Assembly: GCA_037441565.1 (NCBI GenBank)
Contig: JBBIRW010000006.1
Span: forward strand, 1-64,000
Reading direction: 5' to 3'
Source: JBBIRW01 sp037441565
GTDB taxonomy: Bacteria; Desulfobacterota; JBBIRW01
DNA: 64,000 bases
The notes beneath the pieces were generated by a model. The model was not told where the DNA came from. It was given only the letters and a program-made list of their open reading frames with translations, and did no database searches. Positions 1-8,059 of the stretch are shown piece by piece (the stretch's first letter is position 1; every line of letters begins with the position of its first letter). Made by a program: the position numbers and the translations under genes.

Positions 1-48
1 CAGTAAGCAGGATACAGAAAAATAAATGGAAAGAGCCGATTCCTTTAG

Positions 49-627
49 TTAAGGCTGCATTGTATGAACTGAAGCAGATGTTTGTGAAAAAATTTTATGG
101 ACAGACACAATTTTCTTGACAAGTCTCCCCGGTCCACCACCCAGATCAAGAACCCTGCCCCTCTCGGGAAGATTCAGTTTATCAATAATTAATGGTACCC
201 TCTTTTTTGAAATCAGATCCATAGCATCTATGAAATATCTCCTTTCATCGTCACTCATATGATTCTGTCTGAAATCTCCGTAGAGTGCATCGAGGAGGTG
301 TGTCCACCCTCTCCAGCATCTTAGGTTATGGAGGATGATACTGCCTGCGAACATCTCTGAACCGCTGGAGAGGTATTCTTCTGATACCTCCGTATTGTAA
401 TAGTATGATCCATCCCTTCGAAGAAGACCCAGTACAACAAGGGCATTAAGGAGGATCTCGAGCCTATCCAGACTGATCCCTGTAATTGATGAAAGGGTTT
501 TGAGATCCCTTTTTCCTGAATGGATATGATCGAATATTCGAAGGCGGACTGAGGTAATGATTATCATGGATTGACGGTATGCAGAGACAGAGGCAATAAG
601 ATCCTCGAATGTCCTTATCGGATTCAT
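49..627 (-). pseudogene. Truncated O-methyltransferase-like protein (probable remnant)
   Basis: The reading frame gives 192 residues. Residues 1 to about 100 look like the winged-helix dimerisation domain found in front of SAM-dependent O-methyltransferases, with the run LEILLNALVVLGLLRR. At about residue 160 the SAM-binding glycine loop (VLDLGGGPG) begins, and some 24 residues later the frame stops. Full family members are about 330 residues, so most of the catalytic domain is missing. The other two frames after the glycine loop do not restore the family sequence. A strong ribosome site (AAGGAGG) precedes the ATG. I read it as a 3'-deleted remnant; a short regulatory protein is less likely. 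Confidence 0.6.
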
Positions 628-658
628 AAAACCTCCTTAAATGTTATTTACTGATGGA

Positions 659-687
659 ATTCTACCCCTGTTTGAGTGAAATTTGAA
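659..687 (-). promoter_or_regulatory. Possible sigma70-type promoter for the methyltransferase remnant
   Basis: On the minus strand, TTCAAA and TAGAAT (664-659) are separated by 17 bases. They lie just upstream of the AAGGAGG ribosome site of the gene starting at 627. The match to consensus is moderate and rests on inspection only. Confidence 0.35.
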
Positions 688-715
688 TTTAAATTCGAGA
701 ACTGATTCACTGTAA

Positions 716-744
716 TTGATAGGTTCTGTCATATTTGATATTAT
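716..744 (+). promoter_or_regulatory. Sigma70-type promoter placing transcription start at the ATG of the fusion gene
   Basis: TTGATA (716-721) and TATTAT (739-744) are separated by exactly 17 bases. A start about seven bases past the -10 box falls on position 751, the ATG itself. No Shine-Dalgarno sequence precedes that ATG, so the message is probably leaderless. Confidence 0.55.
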
Positions 745-750
745 TCGATT

Positions 751-2808
751 ATGCGACCCATCCCCTCAGATAAGAGAGTTCGGTTGGGAGATTTTTTCGG
801 TGCATTCGGCGATCTGGGGACACTGCTTCCATTGAGCCTTGGGGCGATCCTGTTTTGTGGATTGAACCCCTTCAGTGTTTTCTTTACCTTCGGCATTATC
901 TATATTGCCACAGGATTTTATTTTGGAATCCCTGTTCCTGTTCAGCCTCTTAAAGCAGCAACAGCCATAGCGATCGCATCAGGTTTAGGTCCTGATTATA
1001 TAAGGGCTACCTCCCTAATCATGGCCCTTCTCATTCTGCTGTTTGCAATATCAGGCAGAGGTCGGACTCTGTATAGAATATTTCCGCATCCTGTTGTAAG
1101 GGGTCTTCAAATGGCTGTTGGTCTTCTGTTGATAAAAACAGGCTATGAGGTATTAACAAAAGGTCAAATATTTATAGGAAGGGCAATCAGCTTTTCACCA
1201 CTTAAGGAGGATTTATCACTTTATTTTCTGATTGATAATTTACAGATGCCATCCTCTGCCGTGATTCTCAGTGGCGCTTTGCTCCTTGTAATACCTCAGA
1301 TTCCACTTACCCTTGGAAATGCAATTGTTGCCACAGAGGATGTGGCAATCTGTTATTTCGGAGAGAAGGGTAAAAAACTTAGCATAAGAAATCTTTCATT
1401 CAGTATCTCAATGGGGAACTTTCTTTCTTTCCTGTTCGGAGGGATTCCTGTATGTCATGGAAGTGGCGGAATGACAGCTCATTACAGGATGGGAGCAAGA
1501 ACAGGATTAGCGACGGTGGTAACAGGGCTCACAATGATTGTTATCTCACTGTTTTCATGGAAGCTGAAGGAATTGTTCCTTACCACCCCATTTATTGTTT
1601 TCCTCGGGATATCCCTCATGTACACGGGATTAAATCACTGTTTACTTTCAAAGGATATAAATAAATCAGGAATAATCATTGTCTCCCTGATGGCAGCTAC
1701 TGGACTTTTTACCTCAAATCTCACATATAGTCTCATTCCTGGATATCTCGTTTTCTTTATATTAGAGAAATGGAATCAGAACAGGTATAAAAAAACTGCT
1801 TTTTTGAAAAGAAGGGGTCAGCCAAAGGAATACCTCTTTGACGCATATGGGAGAAGGGTTACATATCTCAGAATATCTGTTACGGATTTCTGTAATTTAA
1901 GATGTATTTACTGTAAAAGGAGAAGCGACCTGTTTTTTAACGGGAATGAGAGGATTCTGGAAGCAGACGCGATAATAAAGATTGCAACCGTCGCTTCATC
2001 GCTCGGAATAGAGAAAATAAGAATAACTGGTGGTGAGCCACTTATAAGAAAGGACATACTGGAAATTGTAAGGGGTATTTCCTCCATAGATGGAATCAGG
2101 GATCTCTCACTTACAACAAATGGTGTATTTCTTTATGAGCTTGCACATGATTTAAAGAAGGCAGGACTGATGAGAATAAATGTTAGCCTTGACACCCTGA
2201 GAAGATCAAGATTTCAGAAGATCTCCGGATGCGCCCTTTTTGAGAAGGTTTTGGATGGTTTGAGGGAGGCAAAAAGGGCTGGTATAGAGCCTGTTAAGCT
2301 AAATGTTGTTGTTATGAAGGGTCTCAATGATGATGAAATAGAGGATTTTGTTGACTTTTCTATAAGTGAGGGCGTGATTATCCGATTCATAGAACTTATA
2401 CCTGTCGGCTGGAATGATGAGGAATGGAGAAGCAGATATGTGTCGAGGGAGGAGATCATAGAGAGGATAAAGCATAGACTGGAGGATGGGATAGCACCAT
2501 TTTCCCGAAGAGGTGATCCTGCCAGATATTATCGCCTCAGGGAAGGCGGGGAGATAGGGATAATCAGCCCTGTGAGCCATTCATTCTGTAATGAATGCAA
2601 CAGGCTCAGGGTTACATCAGATGGGCATCTGAGGTCATGCATGGTAATGGGAAGGGAGATAGATTTAAAGGGATCACTTAATAGCAATAACTGGGAGAAA
2701 TCGTTGAGGGATGCCTTCAGGGATGCAGTTTTGATGAAACCTGGAAGGGGCTTTTATGTCGAAAGGGCCCTTAATGTTTCAAGGGGTATGTTTGAGATTG
2801 GAGGTTAA
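751..2808 (+). CDS. moaA: Fusion: MOT1-type molybdate/sulfate transporter + GTP 3',8-cyclase MoaA
   Basis: One uninterrupted 685-residue frame joins two proteins normally made separately. Residues 1 to about 345 are a multi-spanning membrane transporter of the MOT1 molybdate family, with the signatures GDLGTLLPL near the start and PVPVQPLKA near residue 68. From about residue 365 the protein is MoaA, the radical-SAM enzyme that begins molybdenum cofactor synthesis from GTP. It has the cluster motif C381-x3-C385-x2-C388, a TGGEP SAM-binding motif, a second cluster site C613-x2-C616-x13-C630, and the usual C-terminal IGG. No in-frame ATG is evident at the junction. The product would put metal import and the first cofactor step in one membrane-bound polypeptide, with MoaA on the cytoplasmic side. 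The function of each half is established for its family; coupling is inference. The 3' end overlaps the convergent sugar dehydrogenase by 38 bases. Confidence 0.9.
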   Translation: MRPIPSDKRVRLGDFFGAFGDLGTLLPLSLGAILFCGLNPFSVFFTFGIIYIATGFYFGIPVPVQPLKAATAIAIASGLGPDYIRATSLIMALLILLFAISGRGRTLYRIFPHPVVRGLQMAVGLLLIKTGYEVLTKGQIFIGRAISFSPLKEDLSLYFLIDNLQMPSSAVILSGALLLVIPQIPLTLGNAIVATEDVAICYFGEKGKKLSIRNLSFSISMGNFLSFLFGGIPVCHGSGGMTAHYRMGARTGLATVVTGLTMIVISLFSWKLKELFLTTPFIVFLGISLMYTGLNHCLLSKDINKSGIIIVSLMAATGLFTSNLTYSLIPGYLVFFILEKWNQNRYKKTAFLKRRGQPKEYLFDAYGRRVTYLRISVTDFCNLRCIYCKRRSDLFFNGNERILEADAIIKIATVASSLGIEKIRITGGEPLIRKDILEIVRGISSIDGIRDLSLTTNGVFLYELAHDLKKAGLMRINVSLDTLRRSRFQKISGCALFEKVLDGLREAKRAGIEPVKLNVVVMKGLNDDEIEDFVDFSISEGVIIRFIELIPVGWNDEEWRSRYVSREEIIERIKHRLEDGIAPFSRRGDPARYYRLREGGEIGIISPVSHSFCNECNRLRVTSDGHLRSCMVMGREIDLKGSLNSNNWEKSLRDAFRDAVLMKPGRGFYVERALNVSRGMFEIGG

Positions 2809-3973
2809 AAGGGGCAATACGGTAGATTTTATCATCACCAGGTCTCGGAAAACCCCTGCCATCCCTGTTGTTTGTCATGAAATAAAGAAAACCATCAGGT
2901 CCAACAGCAACATCCCTTAACCTTCCAAATCTGCCCCTTCCGTAATTTTCAGAAAACCACCTCTCTATCCTTTGCACTTTATAACTTTTGTTTACCCTTT
3001 GCAGTATTATTCTTATAAGGGCTTCACTCCTCAGAGTAGCAACGAAAAGGTCCCCTTTATAAAAGGCTATGCCTGAAGGAGGAGTTGTGTTTTTCCACAA
3101 AATAAAAGGGTCCAGAAAGCCTTTTTTCTTGCCTATTCCTATTACCTTCGGCCACCCGTAATTTCCACCTTTAAAGATTATATTTATCTCATCGTGACCG
3201 AAGATACCAAACTCACCTGATGGACCATGTTCCGATTCAAAAAGGATCTTTGTTTCAGGATCCCATGCGATCCCCTGAGGGTTTCTGTGTCCGTAAGAGT
3301 ATACAGGGGATTTAGGAAAGGGGTTATCCGCTGGAATCCCTCCCTCGGGTGTTAGCCTGAGGATCTTTCCTGCAAGGGAATTGATATCCTGTGAGAGGTC
3401 TGGCTGAAATGTTTCACCAGTTGTTATATAAAGCATGCCATCAGGTCCAAATGCAATCCTTCCTCCATTGTGATATCTTCCACCAGGTATACTGTCGATA
3501 ATAATTCTTTCAGTTAAACCCCTTCTCCCGAAATCTTTGATTCTTATTACCCTGTTATATAGCATGGAGTTTTTTCTGTAGGTATGCATCACGTATATGT
3601 ATGGTTTTTTCGGAAAATCAGGATGAATGGCAAGTCCCATAAGACCTCCCTCTCCAGTATGTGCGACCTCTATCTTCATGTATGGCTCTTCCTGAAGCTT
3701 TCCATTTTTGATCAGTCTTATCCTCCCAGGTCTTTCACTCACCAGTGCCCTTCCATCGGGAAGAAAAACCAGTGACCAGGGGATTTCAAGACCTTCAACC
3801 CATGGCTCAATCTTAATAGAACTGTGCCCATCTGGAAGGAAAACCTCGGGGGGATTATCTGAGGGATTACTTCCGCAGCATGTAATTGCAAGTAAGATCA
3901 AAAAAAGGATGCAGACCGAGGTTTTACGGGGATAATGAATCGCCCCCTGGATCGATTGTATGAGATTTCCCAT
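2771..3973 (-). CDS. PQQ-dependent aldose sugar dehydrogenase-like lipoprotein
   Basis: The 400-residue protein has the soluble glucose/aldose sugar dehydrogenase beta-propeller fold (YliI/GSDH family), which oxidises sugars with PQQ outside the cytoplasm. Visible family motifs include GGLMGLAIHPDF, YHNGGRIAFGPDG, GHRNPQGIAWDP and GHDEIN. Residues 18-35 form a hydrophobic export signal ending in a Cys-Cys pair, which suggests lipid attachment. It is the last gene of a four-gene minus-strand operon, four bases after lemA. No PQQ synthesis genes are in the window, so cofactor supply is unknown. The family call is firm; the substrate is not known. Confidence 0.85.
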   Translation of the reverse strand: MGNLIQSIQGAIHYPRKTSVCILFLILLAITCCGSNPSDNPPEVFLPDGHSSIKIEPWVEGLEIPWSLVFLPDGRALVSERPGRIRLIKNGKLQEEPYMKIEVAHTGEGGLMGLAIHPDFPKKPYIYVMHTYRKNSMLYNRVIRIKDFGRRGLTERIIIDSIPGGRYHNGGRIAFGPDGMLYITTGETFQPDLSQDINSLAGKILRLTPEGGIPADNPFPKSPVYSYGHRNPQGIAWDPETKILFESEHGPSGEFGIFGHDEINIIFKGGNYGWPKVIGIGKKKGFLDPFILWKNTTPPSGIAFYKGDLFVATLRSEALIRIILQRVNKSYKVQRIERWFSENYGRGRFGRLRDVAVGPDGFLYFMTNNRDGRGFPRPGDDKIYRIAPFNLQSQTYPLKH

Positions 3974-3977
3974 CGAA

Positions 3978-4553
3978 TTAAAACTTCACTCTTGGTGGTT
4001 CCTTTTCCTGTTCAGGTATTTCGAAATACTTTGCCCTGTCAATTCCTGCAAGCGAAGCGAAGAATCTTCCGAATACTGTTCTCCTGTAAGTATTGAGTTC
4101 TCTCACATATTCATTGTAACGCCTTCTTTCAACGGAAATCCTGTTTTCAGTGCCTTCCAGGCTATCGTGTAACTTTAGAAAGGATTCGTTTGCCTTCAAC
4201 TCAGGATATTTCTCAACAAGGAGGAGTAATCTTGAAAGTGCTCCTTCAAGAGCCTCGGAGGCCTCGAGTTTTTCTTTTATATCCTGTGCCTGAAAGTATC
4301 TTGTTCTTGCCTCTGCAAGTGATATAAAAATCTCCCTTTCATGCTTTGCATATCCTTTTACTGTTTCAACGAGATTGGGTATGAGGTCGTACCTCCTTTT
4401 GAGTTGATTTTCCACCTGCTGCCACTGTGCCTTAACCCTTTCATCCATGGCAACAACCCTGTTGTATTCCCTTACCCCCCATAGCACTATGCCAGAGATA
4501 AGGAGGAAAAGGATTAAAATAGAGGCAAGCGCAGCCTTTATTGTGTTATTCAT
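3978..4553 (-). CDS. lemA: LemA family protein
   Basis: This 191-residue protein has one N-terminal membrane helix (about residues 5-27) followed by a helical bundle. It carries the LemA hallmark region around ERVKAQWQQVENQLKRR, then DLIPNLVETVKGYAKHE. LemA proteins are membrane-anchored with an outward-facing helical domain, and their biochemical role is not settled. It lies directly downstream of a TPM-domain protein, a pairing common in bacteria, and four bases upstream of the sugar dehydrogenase. A ribosome site (AGGAGG) precedes the ATG. Confidence 0.92.
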   Translation of the reverse strand: MNNTIKAALASILILFLLISGIVLWGVREYNRVVAMDERVKAQWQQVENQLKRRYDLIPNLVETVKGYAKHEREIFISLAEARTRYFQAQDIKEKLEASEALEGALSRLLLLVEKYPELKANESFLKLHDSLEGTENRISVERRRYNEYVRELNTYRRTVFGRFFASLAGIDRAKYFEIPEQEKEPPRVKF

Positions 4554-4581
4554 AGGTTAAAACCTCCTTTTAGATTTTAAC

Positions 4582-5361
4582 TCACCATCCACCTGATGCA
4601 CCACCTCCGCCGAATCCACCTCCACCCCCACCCCCGAAGGTTCCTCCAAATCCTCCAGAACCTCCAAATCCTCCCCATGGGAGACCTGCTCCCCCCATGT
4701 ACCAGTAGGGTGGCGATACCCTCCGCCTTCCTAATCGGGGGAGGAGTGTGAAAAGCAGACTTATGAGGATAAAGTTAGAGACAACAAATATAATTATAAA
4801 GTCCCTTAGATTACTTTTCACTGGTGGTTCCCTGACAATAATTCCATGACCGCTTTTTATCTCAACGCCTTCATGCTTTGCAATTATGTTCCCAATGATG
4901 ATAGTTGCATTTATTATACCTGTTGAAAAATCCCCATTTCGGAAGAAGGGAACCATATAATGCCTTCCTATGGTTCCAAGGAGGCTGTCAGGAAGGATCC
5001 CTTCAAGCCCGTAGCCCGTTTCAAAACGATATTTTCTATCAAGAAGTGATACTGTTATTAAAAGACCGTTGTCCTTTTCTTTTTTCCCCAGCTTCCACTT
5101 CTCTGCCATCCTCAAAGAAAAGTCCTCTATGGTTTCCCCATCAAGGCTTTTTACAGTTAAGATAACAATTTGTGCAGTTGTTTTCTTCTCAAGCTCCATC
5201 AGATAAAGATTGAGTTTCCTCCTTACATCATCATTGATGATACCTGCAAGATCAACAACATAGTCAGATGGTCTATGAGGGGGCTCAGGTGTTGCTGCGA
5301 GTATCAAGCAGGGCTTAACAAGAAGAAACAGCAGGCAAAGGAGCCTATACAGTAAGCTCAT
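4582..5361 (-). CDS. TPM-domain (YgcG-type) membrane protein with glycine-rich tail
   Basis: Starting at the ATG at 5361 (MSLLYRLL) gives an N-terminal export signal of about 22 residues, then the TPM domain (motifs VVDLAGII, IVILTVKSLDG, GYGLEGILPD). A membrane helix near residue 200 and a C-terminal run made almost entirely of Gly with Phe/Ser follow. This is the standard YgcG architecture. An upstream in-frame start at 5415 exists but lacks a ribosome site and would add a basic stretch before the signal, so I prefer 5361. The gene overlaps the upstream nucleotidyltransferase gene by 17 bases and sits next to lemA. TPM proteins are linked to membrane protein quality control and photosystem repair in other systems; the role here is unknown. 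Confidence 0.88.
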   Translation of the reverse strand: MSLLYRLLCLLFLLVKPCLILAATPEPPHRPSDYVVDLAGIINDDVRRKLNLYLMELEKKTTAQIVILTVKSLDGETIEDFSLRMAEKWKLGKKEKDNGLLITVSLLDRKYRFETGYGLEGILPDSLLGTIGRHYMVPFFRNGDFSTGIINATIIIGNIIAKHEGVEIKSGHGIIVREPPVKSNLRDFIIIFVVSNFILISLLFTLLPRLGRRRVSPPYWYMGGAGLPWGGFGGSGGFGGTFGGGGGGGFGGGGASGGW

Positions 5362-6094
5362 CGATAGTTTTTTCCAACCTTTCTGTTTCTTTATAGAGTT
5401 TAACAAAAATATCATGGAGTTCGCTGCCAGCTGGCTTGATGAGGCCGGATCTCATGAAGATAAGTTTTTCAAAAACAGCGGAATCTATTACTGAAAGTTC
5501 TGCAAGTTTTCTAAGCACCTCCTTCCTTAAAATGGGAGGCTCCCCTTCTAAAAGAAAAATAATGGCTCTCATAAGCGGGATTATACCTGGTATGAATCTT
5601 ATCATAAGGTCTCTCAAGAGTTCGTCCTTCCCCATTGAAGAGATATATCCCTGACGGAGGGCGATAGTTCTTACCTTTATCTCCCTTTCGCACTGGATCC
5701 TTAAATGGGATGGTGATATGGATATGTCGCCCAGTATATCATCACCGTATACAGTCTTGTGCATGATTTTGAAGTTGAGGAATTCAACGGGAAAGGTGTC
5801 GAGCGAGTGAGAGATATAATCGGGCGTCATAAGGAGAGGTGCTGCAACGCTTTTTTTCCTGAATCTTTTGCCAAGGGGTGCGATGAATCTGAGGAAATCC
5901 ATTTTCATCTCCCTGAGGACCACTATGGAATTTATATCGGAGGTTTTTTGATCGAAATCTTCACTTACAGCACTTCCAACGAGATATATGGAATGAATAT
6001 CATCTCCACGATGATTTAGTATTTCCTGGAGAAAAGGTCTGAACCTTTCCTGTACAAAGGGATGGACACCATTGAGATCTATGTTTCCTTCCAT
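5345..6094 (-). CDS. Nucleotidyltransferase-fold protein of unknown function
   Basis: About 249 residues from the ATG at 6094, which has a good ribosome site (GGAGGG, seven bases away). The N-terminal third has a polymerase-beta-type nucleotidyltransferase core: the loop LVGSAVSEDF followed by SDINSIVVL. The usual pair of metal-binding acidic residues reads D-I-N, so one is replaced by Asn. The C-terminal half is helical without a recognisable motif. A longer frame starts with TTG at 6148, but that TTG belongs to a promoter -35 box. It heads the operon with the TPM protein, LemA and sugar dehydrogenase genes. Substrate and activity are unknown. Confidence 0.7.
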   Translation of the reverse strand: MEGNIDLNGVHPFVQERFRPFLQEILNHRGDDIHSIYLVGSAVSEDFDQKTSDINSIVVLREMKMDFLRFIAPLGKRFRKKSVAAPLLMTPDYISHSLDTFPVEFLNFKIMHKTVYGDDILGDISISPSHLRIQCEREIKVRTIALRQGYISSMGKDELLRDLMIRFIPGIIPLMRAIIFLLEGEPPILRKEVLRKLAELSVIDSAVFEKLIFMRSGLIKPAGSELHDIFVKLYKETERLEKTIDELTV

Positions 6095-6119
6095 AGGTGG
6101 ACCCTCCGGATAATATCTT

Positions 6120-6148
6120 CTGATAACATGTTCCCAATAATAAGTCAA
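6120..6148 (-). promoter_or_regulatory. Extended -10 promoter for the nucleotidyltransferase-TPM-lemA operon
   Basis: On the minus strand, TTGACT (6148-6143) is followed after 17 bases by TATCAG (6125-6120) with a TG one base before the -10 box. It lies just upstream of the GGAGGG ribosome site of the gene starting at 6094. Confidence 0.5.
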
Positions 6149-6166
6149 AGAGGAAAGGGGATGTTA

Positions 6167-6195
6167 TTGATTTAATCCCCTGCTTCGATTATTTT
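6167..6195 (+). promoter_or_regulatory. Sigma70-type promoter placing transcription start at the ATG of the VIT1-type transporter
   Basis: TTGATT (6167-6172) and TATTTT (6190-6195) are 17 bases apart. The expected start, about seven bases past the -10 box, coincides with the ATG at 6201, which has no Shine-Dalgarno sequence. The arrangement matches that at 716-751. Confidence 0.5.
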
Positions 6196-6200
6196 TGATT

Positions 6201-7181
6201 ATGAAATTCAGGACAATGTTTAAGCGATCAACAGGAAGGGAAAAACTGGCAAGACTTCTTATACTTGATGAATTTTTTGATCTGCTTCTCTATAAGTCTC
6301 TCCTTGAACTTGCATCAGATGATTTAAAGAAGATGCTTGAGGAACTTGTTGAGATAGAGACGAAACATTTCAAGTTCTGGCAGGAATTCTTTGGAATAAG
6401 GATAGAGAAGCTCGACCTCTGGAGAAAAACAAAACTATTCTTCATTACGCTTATATGCAGATTTTTTGGTGATAAGGCGATAAATCTTATGCTTGAGGCA
6501 ATTGAAATTTACGGGATAAGGAAGTACCTGAAGATATGGGAACTTTACAGGGAAACGCCCATTGCAGATGCAATAAGAGAAACACTTGACGATGAATTCA
6601 GGCACGAGGATAGAATTGTTGGCGAGCTTGTAAGGAGACAGATCAACCCGGAGAAGATAAGGAATATCTTTCTTGGGTTCAATGACGGTCTCGTAGAGAT
6701 TCTTGGAGCTGTGAGCGGATTTTTTGCAGCATTCAGGGATGCAACATCAGTGCTCATCGCAGGATTTACCGTCGCTGTTGCAGGAGCAATTTCAATGGGT
6801 GCAGGGGTTTTTGTTGCATCGGGATCTGAAGAGGAGGTGAAAAAGGTTGAGGCAGGTAAGAGGATGTTCTACGGAATATCAGTAGAAGGGAACACAGATG
6901 AAAATAATCCCACAGGTTCTGCCTTTATTGTGGGGATATCATACTTCTTTGGCGCAATGGTTCCTGTTCTTCCTGTACTTATAGGTGCAAGGAGCATCTT
7001 CATGTCGCTCTTAGGTGGTGGAATTATGATGATTGTGGTCTCCTACATTATAGCATTCCTGTCAGGAATGGATGCAAGAAAGAGGATAATTACGAATTTC
7101 GTCATCATGGCGGCTGCTGTTGGGATTACATATGGGATCGGAAGTCTTACAAAAACCCTCTTTGGAATAGCAGTAAATTGA
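6201..7181 (+). CDS. Ferritin-like/VIT1 fusion metal transporter (MbfA/Erv type)
   Basis: The 326-residue protein has an N-terminal ferritin-like four-helix domain (about residues 1-150) with paired metal-ligand motifs ETKHF and DEFRHED. A C-terminal VIT1/CCC1 domain follows, with about five membrane helices beginning at GFNDGLVEILGAVSG. In the MbfA/Erv family the ferritin-like part binds iron and the membrane part moves Fe(II) or Mn(II) out of the cytoplasm. The ATG at 6201 is preferred over an in-frame start six bases upstream, because the promoter would start transcription at 6201-6202. SfsA follows with a four-base overlap. Confidence 0.88.
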   Translation: MKFRTMFKRSTGREKLARLLILDEFFDLLLYKSLLELASDDLKKMLEELVEIETKHFKFWQEFFGIRIEKLDLWRKTKLFFITLICRFFGDKAINLMLEAIEIYGIRKYLKIWELYRETPIADAIRETLDDEFRHEDRIVGELVRRQINPEKIRNIFLGFNDGLVEILGAVSGFFAAFRDATSVLIAGFTVAVAGAISMGAGVFVASGSEEEVKKVEAGKRMFYGISVEGNTDENNPTGSAFIVGISYFFGAMVPVLPVLIGARSIFMSLLGGGIMMIVVSYIIAFLSGMDARKRIITNFVIMAAAVGITYGIGSLTKTLFGIAVN

Positions 7182-7942
7182 AAGACAGTAGCAACTATTT
7201 TTTTAGATTGGTGAGAGAACCTGTATACGGAACCCTTATAAAACGCATAGGGAGATTCACATGCCTTGTAAATATAGAAGGTTTTCAAAGAGAGGCCTAC
7301 CTTCCTAACAGTGGAAGACTTGAAGAACTGCTTATACCTGGCACTCGTATAGTTATGGAAAAGAGAAGACAGAAGGGGAAGCGTCTTTACGATCTCCTCC
7401 TTACTGAGACAGGATGCTATCCCTCAGGGAGACCCATATGGGTTTGTGTTGATAGCAGATTGCCGAAGAATTTACTTATCTGGTGTATTGAAAGGGGGAT
7501 TATAGAGGAATTTAAAGGTGCGCACCCAGTAAAGGAGGAAGTGGAGGTGGAAGGGATCAGGCTTGATCTCCTTTTAAAGGGTGATGAAGGCGATATCTAT
7601 GTAGAAACAAAATCCGTAAATCTTATTGACTTATATGGTATTGCCAGATTTCCTGATGCACCCACGAAAAGGGGATCTGAGCATCTGAGGGTTCTTATGG
7701 AATTAAGGAAAATGGGGGCAGGGGCGTATATCGTTTTTGTTATCATGCGAGAGGATGCAAAGGGATTTAGCCCATTTGCTCAAAGGGACCCCATTTTTGC
7801 AGAGAGGCTCTCAGAGGCAAAAGGGCGGGGGGTTAGGCTCATTGCCATAAAGTTTTCTTCAGGGATTAATATGAGATATGCAGGAAGGGTTAATCTTATC
7901 CTTCCTCCTCCAGCCTTCAAAGGTGCTTTTTCCGAGAGTTAA
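7178..7942 (+). CDS. sfsA: SfsA family DNA/RNA nuclease-like protein
   Basis: The 254-residue protein matches SfsA (sugar fermentation stimulation protein) in length and motifs: LPNSGRLEELL in the N-terminal OB-like part, then the PD-(D/E)XK nuclease-like core with IYVETKSVNL, FPDAPTKRG and YIVFVI. The start is a TTG overlapping the upstream stop (TTGA), implying translational coupling. A few codons further in, other non-ATG starts are possible. The biological role of SfsA is still debated; nuclease activity has been reported for the family. Confidence 0.85.
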   Translation: MKDSSNYFFRLVREPVYGTLIKRIGRFTCLVNIEGFQREAYLPNSGRLEELLIPGTRIVMEKRRQKGKRLYDLLLTETGCYPSGRPIWVCVDSRLPKNLLIWCIERGIIEEFKGAHPVKEEVEVEGIRLDLLLKGDEGDIYVETKSVNLIDLYGIARFPDAPTKRGSEHLRVLMELRKMGAGAYIVFVIMREDAKGFSPFAQRDPIFAERLSEAKGRGVRLIAIKFSSGINMRYAGRVNLILPPPAFKGAFSES

Positions 7943-7981
7943 TATTGTATCCTTGAGTTTTGTTTTATAAAAGAAAATTCC

Positions 7982-8009
7982 TTGACATTCTGCTTAGCTT
8001 AAATATCAT
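7982..8009 (+). promoter_or_regulatory. Sigma70-type promoter of the branched-chain ABC transporter operon
   Basis: A consensus TTGACA (7982-7987) is followed after 16 bases by TATCAT (8004-8009). The binding-protein gene starts at 8060 with an ACGGAGG ribosome site, giving a leader of about 45 bases. Confidence 0.6.
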
Positions 8010-8059
8010 TTTATGATATCAAATAGTTGTTCAAAGAATAGAACAAACGGAGGTGCGAA

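Noticed and set aside
628..750. Possible molybdenum-cofactor riboswitch ahead of the MOT1-MoaA fusion
   Set aside because: The intergenic region is A/T-rich without visible hairpins, and the predicted transcript has no leader to hold one.
6095..6148. TTG-initiated N-terminal extension of the nucleotidyltransferase gene
   Set aside because: The TTG is part of a TTGACT -35 box and the internal ATG at 6094 has a strong ribosome site.
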